Assembly (NCBI GenBank): GCA_951812585.1
Contig: OX638318.1
Coordinates: 1,144,819-1,208,818, forward strand
Direction of reading: 5' to 3'
Origin: Rhodothermales bacterium
GTDB lineage: Bacteria > Bacteroidota > Rhodothermia > Rhodothermales > Bin80
DNA length: 64,000 bases
Shown here: piece by piece, positions 43,784 to 52,738 of the stretch
How the letters are laid out: every line of letters begins with the position of its first letter
Numbering within the stretch: the first letter of the stretch is position 1
Translations under genes and position numbers: made by a program
The notes under the pieces: generated by a model
Databases searched by the model: none
Seen by the model: only the letters and a program-made list of their open reading frames with translations
What the model was told of the DNA's origin: nothing

Positions 43784-43879
43784 TGCCTCAATCACGCTAA
43801 GCCCTGCGTAGCGCGGATTCGGACTTGGCGCGTTGCTTATGCGCTCGAATTCGGCTTGTTGCTGCTTCTGGGTTTTCAT

Positions 43880-44112
43880 TGGTCACTCTCCGTTTTAGAG
43901 GGCAAGACACGGCAGAACCGTGGGGGCTGTTTCTTGCTAAATCGGGGAACTGGCTATCTGGAACTTGAAGCCGAATACGAGAGCCGCAAGGTAAATACGC
44001 GGGACCAACACAGAACGTTGGTCGGGTAACAACGCCCGAATTCTGTCCCCAGGTCCCGGTATTTCACACCTATAAGTCCAGTGGGCCCTGCCTTATGCGG
44101 GCGCCCTTGTCG
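43880..44112. other. Spacer with a hairpin
   Basis: No gene. An inverted repeat GACCAAC, seven-base loop, GTTGGTC lies at 44003-44023, downstream of the leftward small-peptide genes. There is no T-run, so termination is uncertain. Confidence 0.3.
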
Positions 44113-44295
44113 TTAATTCCGGCGATGTCCCACGCGTTTCCCAATGCGATTTCCGATAATGCCGCCTATGGCCCACCCTCCACTCGCAATGCCTATGCTT
44201 TCATCTATCTTGGCACCTGCAGCCCCGCCACCTATTAACCCCGGAGCGGTTCCGATACGCTCGCTTCGCCTACTTACTCTGGACGTGTTGTTCAT
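44113..44295 (-). CDS. Small glycine-rich peptide
   Basis: A 60-residue peptide from the ATG at 44295 (a TTG at 44310 is possible). The N-terminus is basic (NNTSRVSRRSERIG), then a glycine/alanine/isoleucine stretch (LIGGGAAGAKIDESIGIASG, WAIGGIIGNRIGKRVG) with G-x3-G spacing like glycine-zipper or unmodified bacteriocin sequences, and a basic end (HRRN). The ATG overlaps the TAA of the preceding frame as TAATG, which suggests translational coupling. No family is recognised. Confidence 0.45.
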   Translation of the reverse strand: MNNTSRVSRRSERIGTAPGLIGGGAAGAKIDESIGIASGGWAIGGIIGNRIGKRVGHRRN

Positions 44296-44464
44296 TAGCT
44301 CGAAATGCAAGGCGTATTAGGTGCGCCATACTGCGCGCTAGTGAGTCGGCAATCTACGACAATACCGACACTTGAGCTCAGCCCACCAATGCCTTGTACG
44401 TTACCCTGCGCCCCACCAGCCCAGCTACCACCACTATCGTTAGCAAGACCTTTAAAGTCTGCAT
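44295..44464 (-). pseudogene. Possible small secreted peptide gene with a one-base frameshift
   Basis: From the ATG at 44464 the first frame encodes a signal-peptide-like start (MQTLKVLLTIVVVAGLVG). After a GGGG run the sense continues in the next frame (AQGNVQGIGGLSSSVGIVVD, then CRLTSAQYGAPNTPCISS, stop). The second frame by itself has no ATG, GTG or TTG start. One extra G would give a 56-residue secreted peptide with two cysteines. The stop overlaps the next start (TAATG). It may be a real frameshift, a slippage site or a sequencing error. Confidence 0.4.
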
Positions 44465-44491
44465 TAAAGTCGTGAAATTAAACCAAGGGTA

Positions 44492-45640
44492 TTACTTGAT
44501 CGCGTAGGCGACCAGCACCGGTGCCTCTCCGTGCTTTTCCAGGACCCCGTACGCTCTGTCCCCGCGAATCAATTCCAAACGGAGGTGAGCTGGCAACTCA
44601 ACCCTGTCTACCTCCGTCCCGGTCGCGTCCAAAATCACACAGGTGGCGACCGTGGCCTCAAGAGCAGCACTGAGTTGAACCCAGACACGGTCCCTGTCGT
44701 CCACAACAAAAGTCTGGAAGGCCGGCTTTGTGTCAGGTATGCCTGCCTCTTGGGCCGCCTTGCGGTACCCTTTGGATCTCGTCGAGAAATAAGCGTTCAC
44801 GTCATGGGAGGTCACCGGCTCTGGATCGTGTGTCCAGCGAATGACCCGTTGCGTCTCTCCATCTGCGGACTGAACCGCTATTGCTATTGAATCGCTGTAG
44901 CCGGAATACAATAGCCCACTGGAATTCACAGTAATGCGGGGCAACCGAGTGAACGGCATGATCAACACACTAGCACCCCCCCAGGAACGTGTTGCAATCA
45001 TCGTACGGTCACGCACATGCGCCAGCCGTCGTTCCAACGTCTCGCCACGGCGATTCGCGAGATATACGTCCACAAATCGCGGTGAGTCCAGTTTCATACC
45101 CTGACGTTCGTCCAAATAGAACGTTGTCCTATGACTGAGCAGAAATCCCTCCTGTACCACGCCAACAAGACGGTCCGGAAAGCTGAGCGCTAACTCATCG
45201 TGCACAGCGAGCGTTGTGACCACGTCATAGTCATATGGGGAAAACACTGTGATACGGCGCATGCTCGGGGACTTGTCCCACACGAATACGGTGTCAGCTT
45301 TTCCTATGACCACATCCACAGGATTACCAAACTCTCCCGGACCCCTTCCTCCCCTACCAATTTCACGGATTAAGTCGCCTGTGCTTGAGAATACTCGGAC
45401 CGAAGGATGGTAATATTCGGCGACATAGACGTTACCGCGGGAGTCCACCGCGATTCGATTAATTTTCCTGAATAGTGCGTCATCCTCTTCTGAATCTCCC
45501 ATGCGCCAAAGCTCGACAAGGTCCAGGGGTTCAGGATCGACCAATGCCTCTAAGTACATGTCGTCAGACCAACCCCAGCCCGCAAAGGCACAGAGACCAA
45601 CCAAGGGCAACAAGATGATGCGAATCCAAGAGATAGACAT
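44492..45640 (-). CDS. Exported 6-bladed beta-propeller protein
   Basis: I start at the ATG at 45640, which opens a signal peptide (ISWIRIILLPLVGLCAFAGW), giving 382 residues; the upstream frame is not protein-like. The mature part is an NHL/6-bladed propeller of the Bacteroidota type, with INRIAVDSRGNVYVAEYYHP, VRVFSSTGDLIREIGRGGRG and PGEFGNPVDVVIGKADTVFV. These are presumed binding proteins; the ligand is unknown. The two small peptide frames follow within 30 bp, so they may share a transcript. Confidence 0.82.
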   Translation of the reverse strand: MSISWIRIILLPLVGLCAFAGWGWSDDMYLEALVDPEPLDLVELWRMGDSEEDDALFRKINRIAVDSRGNVYVAEYYHPSVRVFSSTGDLIREIGRGGRGPGEFGNPVDVVIGKADTVFVWDKSPSMRRITVFSPYDYDVVTTLAVHDELALSFPDRLVGVVQEGFLLSHRTTFYLDERQGMKLDSPRFVDVYLANRRGETLERRLAHVRDRTMIATRSWGGASVLIMPFTRLPRITVNSSGLLYSGYSDSIAIAVQSADGETQRVIRWTHDPEPVTSHDVNAYFSTRSKGYRKAAQEAGIPDTKPAFQTFVVDDRDRVWVQLSAALEATVATCVILDATGTEVDRVELPAHLRLELIRGDRAYGVLEKHGEAPVLVAYAIK

Positions 45641-45832
45641 GGTACAAAAGCTAGTTAATTTCGACCGAGGCCCACCGCCTCCCGCTTGTGCCAGCAGCAC
45701 TACATGTGGGCATAGCCCCCCAAAGACACAACGAACCCTCTTGTTAGTCCCCTGGCCCCACTGAGACAGACCAAACAGAAGTGCACCCATCAACCGGTCC
45801 TCACCCGCGAACGTGCGTAGCGTCCGATAGAT
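45641..45832. other. Spacer upstream of the propeller gene
   Basis: No gene or clear structure seen. It must contain the propeller promoter on the - strand. Confidence 0.4.
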
Positions 45833-45933
45833 CCTGACTTCCGCGGTTTTGCCGAGGGATGGGCTCCACCACGAGCCAAGATGAGGTGTTGAATCGGTCT
45901 TTGGTCGTTTCCTGAGGTGTCCAGACTTCGTGT
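45833..45933. repeat. Repeat module B, copy 2 (IS left end)
   Basis: Nearly identical to 43680-43783. The first 17 bases form the left inverted repeat of the element. Confidence 0.8.
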
Positions 45934-46217
45934 GGAGTAGCCGAATTGGTGGCTGCATTGTCCGATTTGGGCCCCTTTTTGCGCTTTTTTAGGGCAAATC
46001 GGTCCATTTCAGTGCGCTTGGCGTGCGCCTTGACCCCAAGGGCGGTAGTGTGCAGTGTTGGATGTGACCCCCAAAACAGGTGCCAGGGCATCACGCGGGC
46101 CGGGTCGATTGGGACGATATTGGTTTGTAGTGTTCAGTACAATTATGGGATTGACATTGCTGAGGACGCTGTTGTGCCTTAGCGCATAGCAATACGCACA
46201 GGCCGCTGACGCTCAGC

Positions 46218-47369
46218 ATGTTCGTCCGTACCCTCCGACGCCAGACCACCCAGAACGTTAGCGTACAGATTGTCGAATCGACCCGCGTACCCGGAAAGGG
46301 ACCCCGGCAGCGGATCATCAAGCACATGGGCTCTGCTCCTGAAGGGCCACTGCTGGATGCCCTGGTACGGTTGGCGCATCGGGCGAAGCTGCGGCTCTTG
46401 GAAGAACGGCAGCCCACCCTGTTTCCAATGGAGTACTGGGCCGCGCGCGTACAAGGGGCTCGCCAGGACAGCCAGAGCGACCAGCCGCTTCCCATACCCG
46501 ATGCACGCAAGCTGGTCGAGACCAAGCGTCTGATTATGGGCGTTCACGAGGTCTTCGGGACACTGTACGATCGGATGGGCTTTCAGAAGGTCTTCGGGGC
46601 CCGCAAGAAAATGGCCGCACGCTTGTTTCGTCAGGCCGTGCTGATGCGTCTGGCCGCGCCGGGCTCCAGCAAGCGTGCGTGCTGCGGAAAGCTTTCCAGA
46701 CACCATGGCGTGGAAGTGAATCCGGACAAGTTCTACCGCATGATGGACACCGTCAATGACGACCGGATTGCACGGCTGCAGTCAATCGTCTCGCATGAAG
46801 TGCGCGGGCTCCTGCAAGAACGGGTGGACGTGCTCTTTTTCGACGTGACGACGCTTTCCTTCGCCAGCGACAAGGGCGAGGATCTTCGCAAGAAGGGATT
46901 CAGCAAGATCGACCGAGACGCATGCTTTGACGGGCTCCACGGCGTGTGGACCAGCCTGGATCGCGACAATCATCCAGCACAACATATCTATGCATACTAC
47001 GAGGAGCGGTGGCGCATCGAAGAAGGCTTTCGCGTGCGCAAGCACACCATGGCGACGCGGCCCATCTATCACTGGACCCCCAGCCGCGTCAAGGCGCACA
47101 TCGCGATTTGCTTCGTCGCCTTTGCCTTGCTGCGCCTGCTGCGCTACCAGCACAACATCATGCATGCGGGCCAGGAGTCACTCAGCGAGGCCCGTATCCT
47201 GGCAGAGCTGAGCGGCGCGCAAGTCTCCCTCATCACCGACACCAGTACGCTGAAGCAGTACCTACTCGCCTCCCCCGCCACCGCTGCTCAGCGGACACTC
47301 TACAACGCAGCCGGACTAAAATACCCCAGCAGGACCCGCGAGCTGGCCGATCCCGGCCTGCTCGCTTAA
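46218..47369 (+). pseudogene. IS1634-family transposase, internally deleted
   Basis: A 383-residue frame, clearly shorter than the usual ~450-550. The N-terminal part is typical (TQNVSVQIVESTRVPGKGPR, RIIKHMGSA), as is the first catalytic Asp region (VDVLFFDVTTLSFASDKGED). The frame then jumps from KKGFSK directly to DRDACFDGLHGVWTSL, which in the family follows only after the second Asp domain. The Glu region is present (YYEERWRIEEGFRVRKHTMA), followed by WTPSRVKAHIAICFVAFALL. The in-frame deletion removes the second DDE Asp, so the enzyme should be inactive although the frame is intact. Confidence 0.8.
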
Positions 47370-47485
47370 GGAGTCCAGGGAATCCGGATACGATCGAGAG
47401 GAGCCTCAAGGATCCCCTCAAAATCAGCACGCATAGTGTTCAATATTGTATGTTGGTCAAATGTAACGCATACGATTTTGTACTT

Positions 47486-47502
47486 AAACCGCGGAAGTCA
47501 GG
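47486..47502. repeat. Right 17-bp inverted repeat of the IS1634-like element
   Basis: AAACCGCGGAAGTCAGG is the exact reverse complement of 45833-45849. Module A begins at its last base. Confidence 0.75.
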
Positions 47503-47590
47503 CGGGTCCGCAAAGGCTGCGTCAGGACGGACCGGCCATGGCTTCAGACACCGGCGCAAGGCGTACCCGTGCGTAGCGTCAGTGCCACTT
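47502..47590. repeat. Repeat module A, copy 2 (89 bp)
   Basis: Matches 43591-43679 with three substitutions and the same length. Here it follows the inverted end of the IS rather than preceding module B. Confidence 0.85.
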
Positions 47591-47954
47591 GCAGGACGAT
47601 GCACCGCAGCGCTTGGGACGCGTGCCGCGTTGGCCTGCATTGCAAGGAAGCGGCCCATTTGGACGGTCGACGTGGTGGCCGCGCCACAAGGGCGGCTACC
47701 GGGGCTTCCCTTCGATGATCACGTGCGGAGCCGCGGGCCATCATATGCTGCTGCTGCAAGGGGCCAGCGAACAGTCTGTCACCGGTTCCAGTGCTCTGGG
47801 GAGGGCCGTGAGGCAACGTGAAAAGTTGTCCAAATCCAAGCGGCGTTTGTATAAGCAAGGCCGGTGCCTTAACTTCGCTGCAAAGCAAAAATCGCGCGCC
47901 GCAGCCGCACGCACGGCGCGCAGCGGGTAACCCTGAGCTAATCCTTATTGCCCC
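47591..47954. other. Spacer upstream of acpP
   Basis: No convincing gene. A + strand frame with a basic tail (KLSKSKRRLYKQGRCLNFAA) runs through it but has no protein-like start. The acpP promoter should lie in the last ~100 bp. Confidence 0.4.
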
Positions 47955-48203
47955 ATGGCAGACAATGCAACGCAGGCTGAAGCCAAAATCAGAGCTATCA
48001 TCGCCGACAAGCTCGGCGTGGAAGAATCCGAAATCGTCCTGGAGGCTTCGTTCACCGAAGATCTGGGTGCCGACTCGTTGGATACGGTAGAGCTGATCAT
48101 GGAGTTTGAGAAGGAGTTCAACATCAAGATACCTGATGAGGACGCCGACAAGATTGCGACGGTAAGCAACGCTATAGACTACGTGGTAGAAAAGACGTCA
48201 TAG
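47955..48203 (+). CDS. acpP: Acyl carrier protein
   Basis: An 82-residue acidic four-helix protein. The phosphopantetheine attachment site is Ser41 in [18 protein letters not shown]. Length and sequence are those of the standard type-II fatty-acid synthase carrier. It is followed 76 bp later by fabF in the same direction, the usual acpP-fabF pairing. Confidence 0.97.
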   Translation: MADNATQAEAKIRAIIADKLGVEESEIVLEASFTEDLGADSLDTVELIMEFEKEFNIKIPDEDADKIATVSNAIDYVVEKTS

Positions 48204-48279
48204 GCGCGGCCCGGACCCTTTCAGCTGCGTATACATATAGCACCGCACCCTTGAAGGCGGCATTGGCTTGTCCCGGATA

Positions 48280-49539
48280 ATGCGTAAAGGAAGAAGCAGG
48301 GTGGTCATCACGGGCATGGGGGCGCTTACACCCTTGGGGAACTCTCCTGATGCCCTGTGGGAGGCCATGATGCAGGGAACCAGCGGAGCCGGGCCAATCT
48401 CGTATTTCGACACGTCGAAGTTTGCGACCAAGTTTGCGTGCGAGGTCAAGGACTACGATCCGCGGGACCATTTCCATCGTCGGGAGGCGCGCAGACTGGA
48501 TCGGTTTGCCCAGTACGCGCTCGTCGCGGTTGACCAAGCCCTGAAGGACGCCGGGCTGGACACATCCACCATGCCGCAGTCGCAGAAGGACCGCGTCGGT
48601 GTCATTGTCGGCAGCGGCATCGGGGGGATTCAGGTGCTCAATGCGCAGGCGCAGGTCCTGCAGAAACATGGGCCGCGATTCCTGTCGCCCTTCTTCATTC
48701 CGATGATGATCCCAGACATCGTCAGCGGACACATTTCCATCAAGCACAACTTTCGCGGCCCCAACTACTGTGTCGTCTCTGCATGCGCCACCGGGAGCAA
48801 CAACATCGGCGATGTGCTGATGATGATTGAGCGCGGCATGATAGACATCGGGATCTGCGGAGGGTCGGAAGCAGCCATCTCCGAGCTTGGCATCGGAGGT
48901 TTCAACGCTCTGAAGGCGCTATCCACCCGAAACGACAGCCCCGAAACCGCCAGCCGGCCGTTCGACTTGACGCGCGATGGCTTTGTGCTGGGTGAAGGTG
49001 CGGGAATCCTGGTGCTGGAATCGCTGGATCATGCGCGGGCGCGCGGCGCGCGCATCCATGCGGAACTCATCGGCATCGGCATGAGTGGCGACGCCAACCA
49101 TATCACAGCGCCGCACCCGGACGGCAAAGGCGCGGCGCTTGCCATGAACAACCTGCTCAGGGACGCGGAGCTGCAGCCGGAGGAGGTCGATTACCTCAAC
49201 ATGCACGGCACATCCACGCCGCTCGGCGACACCGCAGAGACCAAGGCCGTGAAGGATGTCTTCAGGGACCACGCCTACGAAATGCTCGTGTCGGCCACCA
49301 AGAGCATGACCGGACACCTGCTCGGTGCTGCGGGTGCTGTCGAGGCTATTGCCACCATACTGGCCGTCAAGAACAACCGCATTCCGCCGACGATCAACTT
49401 TGAGCATCCAGACCCTGAATGTGACCTGAACTACACGTTCAATGCACCGCAGGAGCGCACGGTCAATGTGGCGCTGTCGAACGCATTCGGATTTGGTGGG
49501 CACAACACGTCCTTGGCCTTTCGCAAATATTTGGAGTGA
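48280..49539 (+). CDS. fabF: 3-oxoacyl-[acyl-carrier-protein] synthase II
   Basis: I take the ATG at 48280 (MRKGRSRVVITGMGALTPLG), giving 419 residues; a TTG four codons earlier is an alternative. The Cys-His-His triad is present: Cys169 in VVSACATGSNN, His in NMHGTSTPLGDTAE and His in KSMTGHLLGAAG. It elongates acyl-ACP by condensation with malonyl-ACP. It lies directly downstream of acpP. Confidence 0.96.
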   Translation: MRKGRSRVVITGMGALTPLGNSPDALWEAMMQGTSGAGPISYFDTSKFATKFACEVKDYDPRDHFHRREARRLDRFAQYALVAVDQALKDAGLDTSTMPQSQKDRVGVIVGSGIGGIQVLNAQAQVLQKHGPRFLSPFFIPMMIPDIVSGHISIKHNFRGPNYCVVSACATGSNNIGDVLMMIERGMIDIGICGGSEAAISELGIGGFNALKALSTRNDSPETASRPFDLTRDGFVLGEGAGILVLESLDHARARGARIHAELIGIGMSGDANHITAPHPDGKGAALAMNNLLRDAELQPEEVDYLNMHGTSTPLGDTAETKAVKDVFRDHAYEMLVSATKSMTGHLLGAAGAVEAIATILAVKNNRIPPTINFEHPDPECDLNYTFNAPQERTVNVALSNAFGFGGHNTSLAFRKYLE

Positions 49540-49543
49540 CGCC

Positions 49544-52500
49544 ATGAGCAAACGCGTGCACTGTGCCTTGGTAATGACCTTCGTTTCATATACGGCTGCC
49601 ATGGCGCAGGATGCGTGGAACGTTTCTGCAGCGCATGGCGAGGTGAAGACCGTCGCCTTCACGGCGAGCGAAGGCACGTGGATGAATCTGGATGTCAGTC
49701 CAGACGGCCAGGAGATCGTCTTTGACCTTTTGGGAGATCTGTACGTGCTACCGGTCGGCGGGGGTCAGGCCGAACCGCTCATACAGGGCCCGGCGTTTGA
49801 CGTGCAGCCTCGCTTCAGCCCGGATGGAAATCGCATCGCGTTCACCAGCGACCGGGCCGGTGGAGACAACCTGTGGATCATAGCCCGCGACGGGACCGAC
49901 ACGACTCAGGTCACCAAGGAGTCGTTCAGACTAGTCAATGGCGTCGCCTGGACGCCGGACGGACAGTACCTCTTGGGACGCAAGCACTTTACCAGCACGC
50001 GCTCGCTGGGTGCTGGCGAGGTATGGATGTATCACGTCACGGGCGGCGATGGACTGCAGCTGACCCAGAGAAAGAACGAGCAGCAGGACCAAGGTAACGA
50101 TATCGCCATCAGTCCCGATGGCCGCTATGTGTACTTCAGCGAAGACATGAGCGGCGGCTCCACCTTCCAGTACAACAAGGACCCGCATGGCCAGATCTAC
50201 ACCATCCGCCGCCTGGACCGGGAAACCGGCACGATCATAAACTACATTACCGGCGCAGGGGGTGCGGTGCGCGCCCAGCCATCGCCCGATGGCAGACAGA
50301 TCGCCTTCGTGCGGCGCGTGCGCGCCAGGAGCGTGCTGTATCTGTACGACATAGCCAGCGGTGCACAGCGTCCGCTCTGGGATAACCTGAGTCACGATCA
50401 GCAAGAAGCTTGGGCCATCTTTGGCGTGTACCCCGGCTTTGACTGGACACCGGACAGTGAGCACATCATCATCTGGGCGCAAGGCAGGATCTGGCGCATC
50501 ACCGTAGCCGATGGAACAGCAACCGAGATTCCCTTCAGCGCGCCGGTAACGCTGCAGGTGCATGAAACGCTGCGATTTCAGCAGGAAGTCTTCGGGGAGT
50601 CATTCGAGGTGAAGATGATCCGTGATGCGGTCACCGCGCCGGATGGCAGCACCGTAGTCTTCACCGCGCTGGGCCGCCTCTGGAGGAAGGACCTCCCCGA
50701 CGGGCTGCCTGTGCGCCTGACGGGCAGCGCGCAGCACGAACACGAGCCGGCATTCAGCCCTGACGGCCAGATGGTGGTCTATACCACCTGGAGTGATGCC
50801 GAGCTGGGTGCCATCTACCGTGTGCCTGCCGCGGGCGGCACGCCAGAGAAGCTCACTACGCGCCCCGGGCACTATTTCACGCCGCGCTACAGCCCCGATG
50901 GGTCCAAAGTCGTCTATCGCCGCGGCAGCGGCAACGTGCTGCGCGGCTTCCTGCACGGCACCGACCCCGGTCTCTATTGGATGGATGCATCCGGCGGCCC
51001 GCCCCACCGGATCACAGAAAGCGGCGTAGAACCGCGCTTCGACGCCGCAGGCGAACGCATCTACTTTCTGAGCGGAGGCGGCCTGCAAAAAGAGTACAAG
51101 AGCATCCATCTCACCGGACGCGAGGAGCGAACCCACTTTACACTGAAGTATCCGACTGAGATTGTCCCAAGTCCTGATGGCGCGTTCGTGGCCTTCACTG
51201 AGCTCTTCAACGCGTACGTCGCACCCTTTCCGTCTACCGGAAGCGCCGTGGCGCTCTCCAAAGACACAAAGGCCATCCCGGTGCGCCAAGCCAGCCAGGA
51301 TGCCGGTACCAATCTGCACTGGTCCAACAAGGGCCTGCATTGGGTCCTGGGCCCGCGATACTTCACGCAATCGGTCCCAGATGGCCTTCCTGGCGGTGTA
51401 GTGGACAGCACGGGCATCCCCCTTGGCCTGATGGCGCAGTCCGACCCGGTCGCAGGCACCGTGGCATTCACCAATGCGCAGATCATCACCATGAAGGGGG
51501 ATGAAGTGCTGCAGGGCGCCACGATCGTCGTGGAGGGATCGCGCATCCGCGCGGTAGGCAAAGAGGCGGCGATCCCTGAGCATGCCACGGTCATCGACGC
51601 GACCGGCAAAACGATCCTGCCTGGGATCATAGATGCGCATGCGCACGCCAATCACTTTGTGAGCGGCCCACTGCCGCAGGAAAACTGGGCCTATCTGGCA
51701 AACCTGGCCTACGGCGTCACAACGGCCCATGACCCCAGCGCCAACACCGAAACGGTCTTTGCCCTCAGCGAAATGGTCCGTGCGGGCCAGTTGACAGGGC
51801 CGCGCATATTCTCCACCGGTACAATCCTGTACGGCGCAGATGGCGACTTCAAAGCGGTCATTGGCAGCTTGGACGAGGCCCGCAGCCACCTGCGCAGGAT
51901 GCGGGCTGTGGGTGCCTTCTCAGTCAAAAGCTATAACCAGCCGCGGCGCGATCAGCGGCAACAGGTGCTGCAGGCCGCACGGGAGCTCAAGATCAATGTC
52001 GTACCCGAAGGGGGCTCCACATTCTTTCACAACCTGACCATGATCGTGGACGGGCATACCGGCATTGAACACAACCTGCCAGTCGCACCCCTGTACGAAG
52101 ATGTGCTGCAGCTGTGGGCGGCCACCGATGTGGGCTATACGCCGACGCTGGTGGTGAGCTACGGCGGCCTGTCAGGTGAATACTACTGGTACCAGCGAGA
52201 CAATGTATGGGAAGATACGCGCCTGTTGACCTTCGTGCCGCGGCCCCTTGTAGATGCGCGAAGCCGGCGACGTCTGATGGCGCATGAGGATGACTACTAC
52301 TATGTGGAAGTGGCGAAGCAGACCAAGCGGCTGGTGGACCAAGGCAATATTGTTCAGGTCGGTGCGCACGGCCAGATGCAGGGCATCGCAGCGCACTGGG
52401 AACTCTGGATGCTGCACCAGGGCGGCATGACGCCGCACGAGGCGCTGCGCAGCGCGACGCTGCACGGAGCCGAGTACCTCGGACTAGACCATGCACTGGG

Positions 52501-52738
52501 ATCGCTGGAGCCGGGAAAACTGGCGGACCTCATCGTTATTGATGGCAATCCGCTGGAAGATCTGCACCTTTCCGCGAACGTTTGGCAGGTCATGGTCAAT
52601 GGCCGGTTGTACGACGCGGCCACCATGAACCAGATAGGAAACCATCCTGCGTCGCGACGCCTGTTGTACTGGGAGCGCGCCGAGGTGAGCGAAACAATGC
52701 TGGATCACGCGCCACAGTGCGTGTGCGGGCGGCATTAA
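49544..52738 (+). CDS. Exported TolB-propeller / amidohydrolase fusion
   Basis: I start at the ATG at 49544, 4 bp after fabF, giving 1064 residues with a signal peptide (CALVMTFVSYTAAMAQ). Residues ~30-640 are a double set of PD40/TolB propeller blades (SPDGQEIVFDLLGDLYVLPV, RFSPDGNRIAFTSDRAGGDN, AFSPDGQMVVYTTWSDAELG). The C-terminal ~400 residues are a metal-dependent amidohydrolase: ATGKTILPGIIDAHAHANHF (HxH motif), GHTGIEHNLP and the final GSLEPGKLADLIVIDGNPLE. The substrate is unknown; such fusions are usually exported. It may be co-transcribed with fabF but is functionally unrelated. Confidence 0.9.
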   Translation: MSKRVHCALVMTFVSYTAAMAQDAWNVSAAHGEVKTVAFTASEGTWMNLDVSPDGQEIVFDLLGDLYVLPVGGGQAEPLIQGPAFDVQPRFSPDGNRIAFTSDRAGGDNLWIIARDGTDTTQVTKESFRLVNGVAWTPDGQYLLGRKHFTSTRSLGAGEVWMYHVTGGDGLQLTQRKNEQQDQGNDIAISPDGRYVYFSEDMSGGSTFQYNKDPHGQIYTIRRLDRETGTIINYITGAGGAVRAQPSPDGRQIAFVRRVRARSVLYLYDIASGAQRPLWDNLSHDQQEAWAIFGVYPGFDWTPDSEHIIIWAQGRIWRITVADGTATEIPFSAPVTLQVHETLRFQQEVFGESFEVKMIRDAVTAPDGSTVVFTALGRLWRKDLPDGLPVRLTGSAQHEHEPAFSPDGQMVVYTTWSDAELGAIYRVPAAGGTPEKLTTRPGHYFTPRYSPDGSKVVYRRGSGNVLRGFLHGTDPGLYWMDASGGPPHRITESGVEPRFDAAGERIYFLSGGGLQKEYKSIHLTGREERTHFTLKYPTEIVPSPDGAFVAFTELFNAYVAPFPSTGSAVALSKDTKAIPVRQASQDAGTNLHWSNKGLHWVLGPRYFTQSVPDGLPGGVVDSTGIPLGLMAQSDPVAGTVAFTNAQIITMKGDEVLQGATIVVEGSRIRAVGKEAAIPEHATVIDATGKTILPGIIDAHAHANHFVSGPLPQENWAYLANLAYGVTTAHDPSANTETVFALSEMVRAGQLTGPRIFSTGTILYGADGDFKAVIGSLDEARSHLRRMRAVGAFSVKSYNQPRRDQRQQVLQAARELKINVVPEGGSTFFHNLTMIVDGHTGIEHNLPVAPLYEDVLQLWAATDVGYTPTLVVSYGGLSGEYYWYQRDNVWEDTRLLTFVPRPLVDARSRRRLMAHEDDYYYVEVAKQTKRLVDQGNIVQVGAHGQMQGIAAHWELWMLHQGGMTPHEALRSATLHGAEYLGLDHALGSLEPGKLADLIVIDGNPLEDLHLSANVWQVMVNGRLYDAATMNQIGNHPASRRLLYWERAEVSETMLDHAPQCVCGRH

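Larger units (their letters stand above)
43562..43879 (-). pseudogene. ORF formed by a gene start run into repeat DNA
   Basis: A 105-codon frame whose first ~31 residues (MKTQKQQQAEFERISNAPSP ...) look like a normal protein start. From about 43783 leftward the frame consists of the repeat modules B and A (43591-43783) read as protein (GTDATHGHALRRCLKPWP). The same repeat peptide appears in a frame at 47.5 kb, so the C-terminal part is not an evolved coding sequence. I infer a truncated gene disrupted by the repeat. Confidence 0.4.
45833..47502 (+). mobile_element. Defective IS1634-like insertion sequence
   Basis: A 1670-bp segment bounded by perfect 17-bp inverted repeats (CCTGACTTCCGCGGTTT at 45833-45849 and its complement at 47486-47502), enclosing an IS4/IS1634-type transposase gene. 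The left ~100 bp are module B, also present at 43680. No target duplication is visible directly outside the repeats. The 285 bp between module B and the transposase (45934-46217) hold no other gene. Confidence 0.55.

Noticed and set aside
46135-47450. Direct repeat TAGTGTTCA-R-TA on both sides of the transposase (about 46129 and 47436)
   Set aside because: Only about 12 bp in direct orientation and inside the 17-bp inverted repeats, so not a target duplication; kept only as a note.
50600-51889. 429-codon - strand frame
   Set aside because: Antisense to the TolB/amidohydrolase fusion; no recognisable motif.
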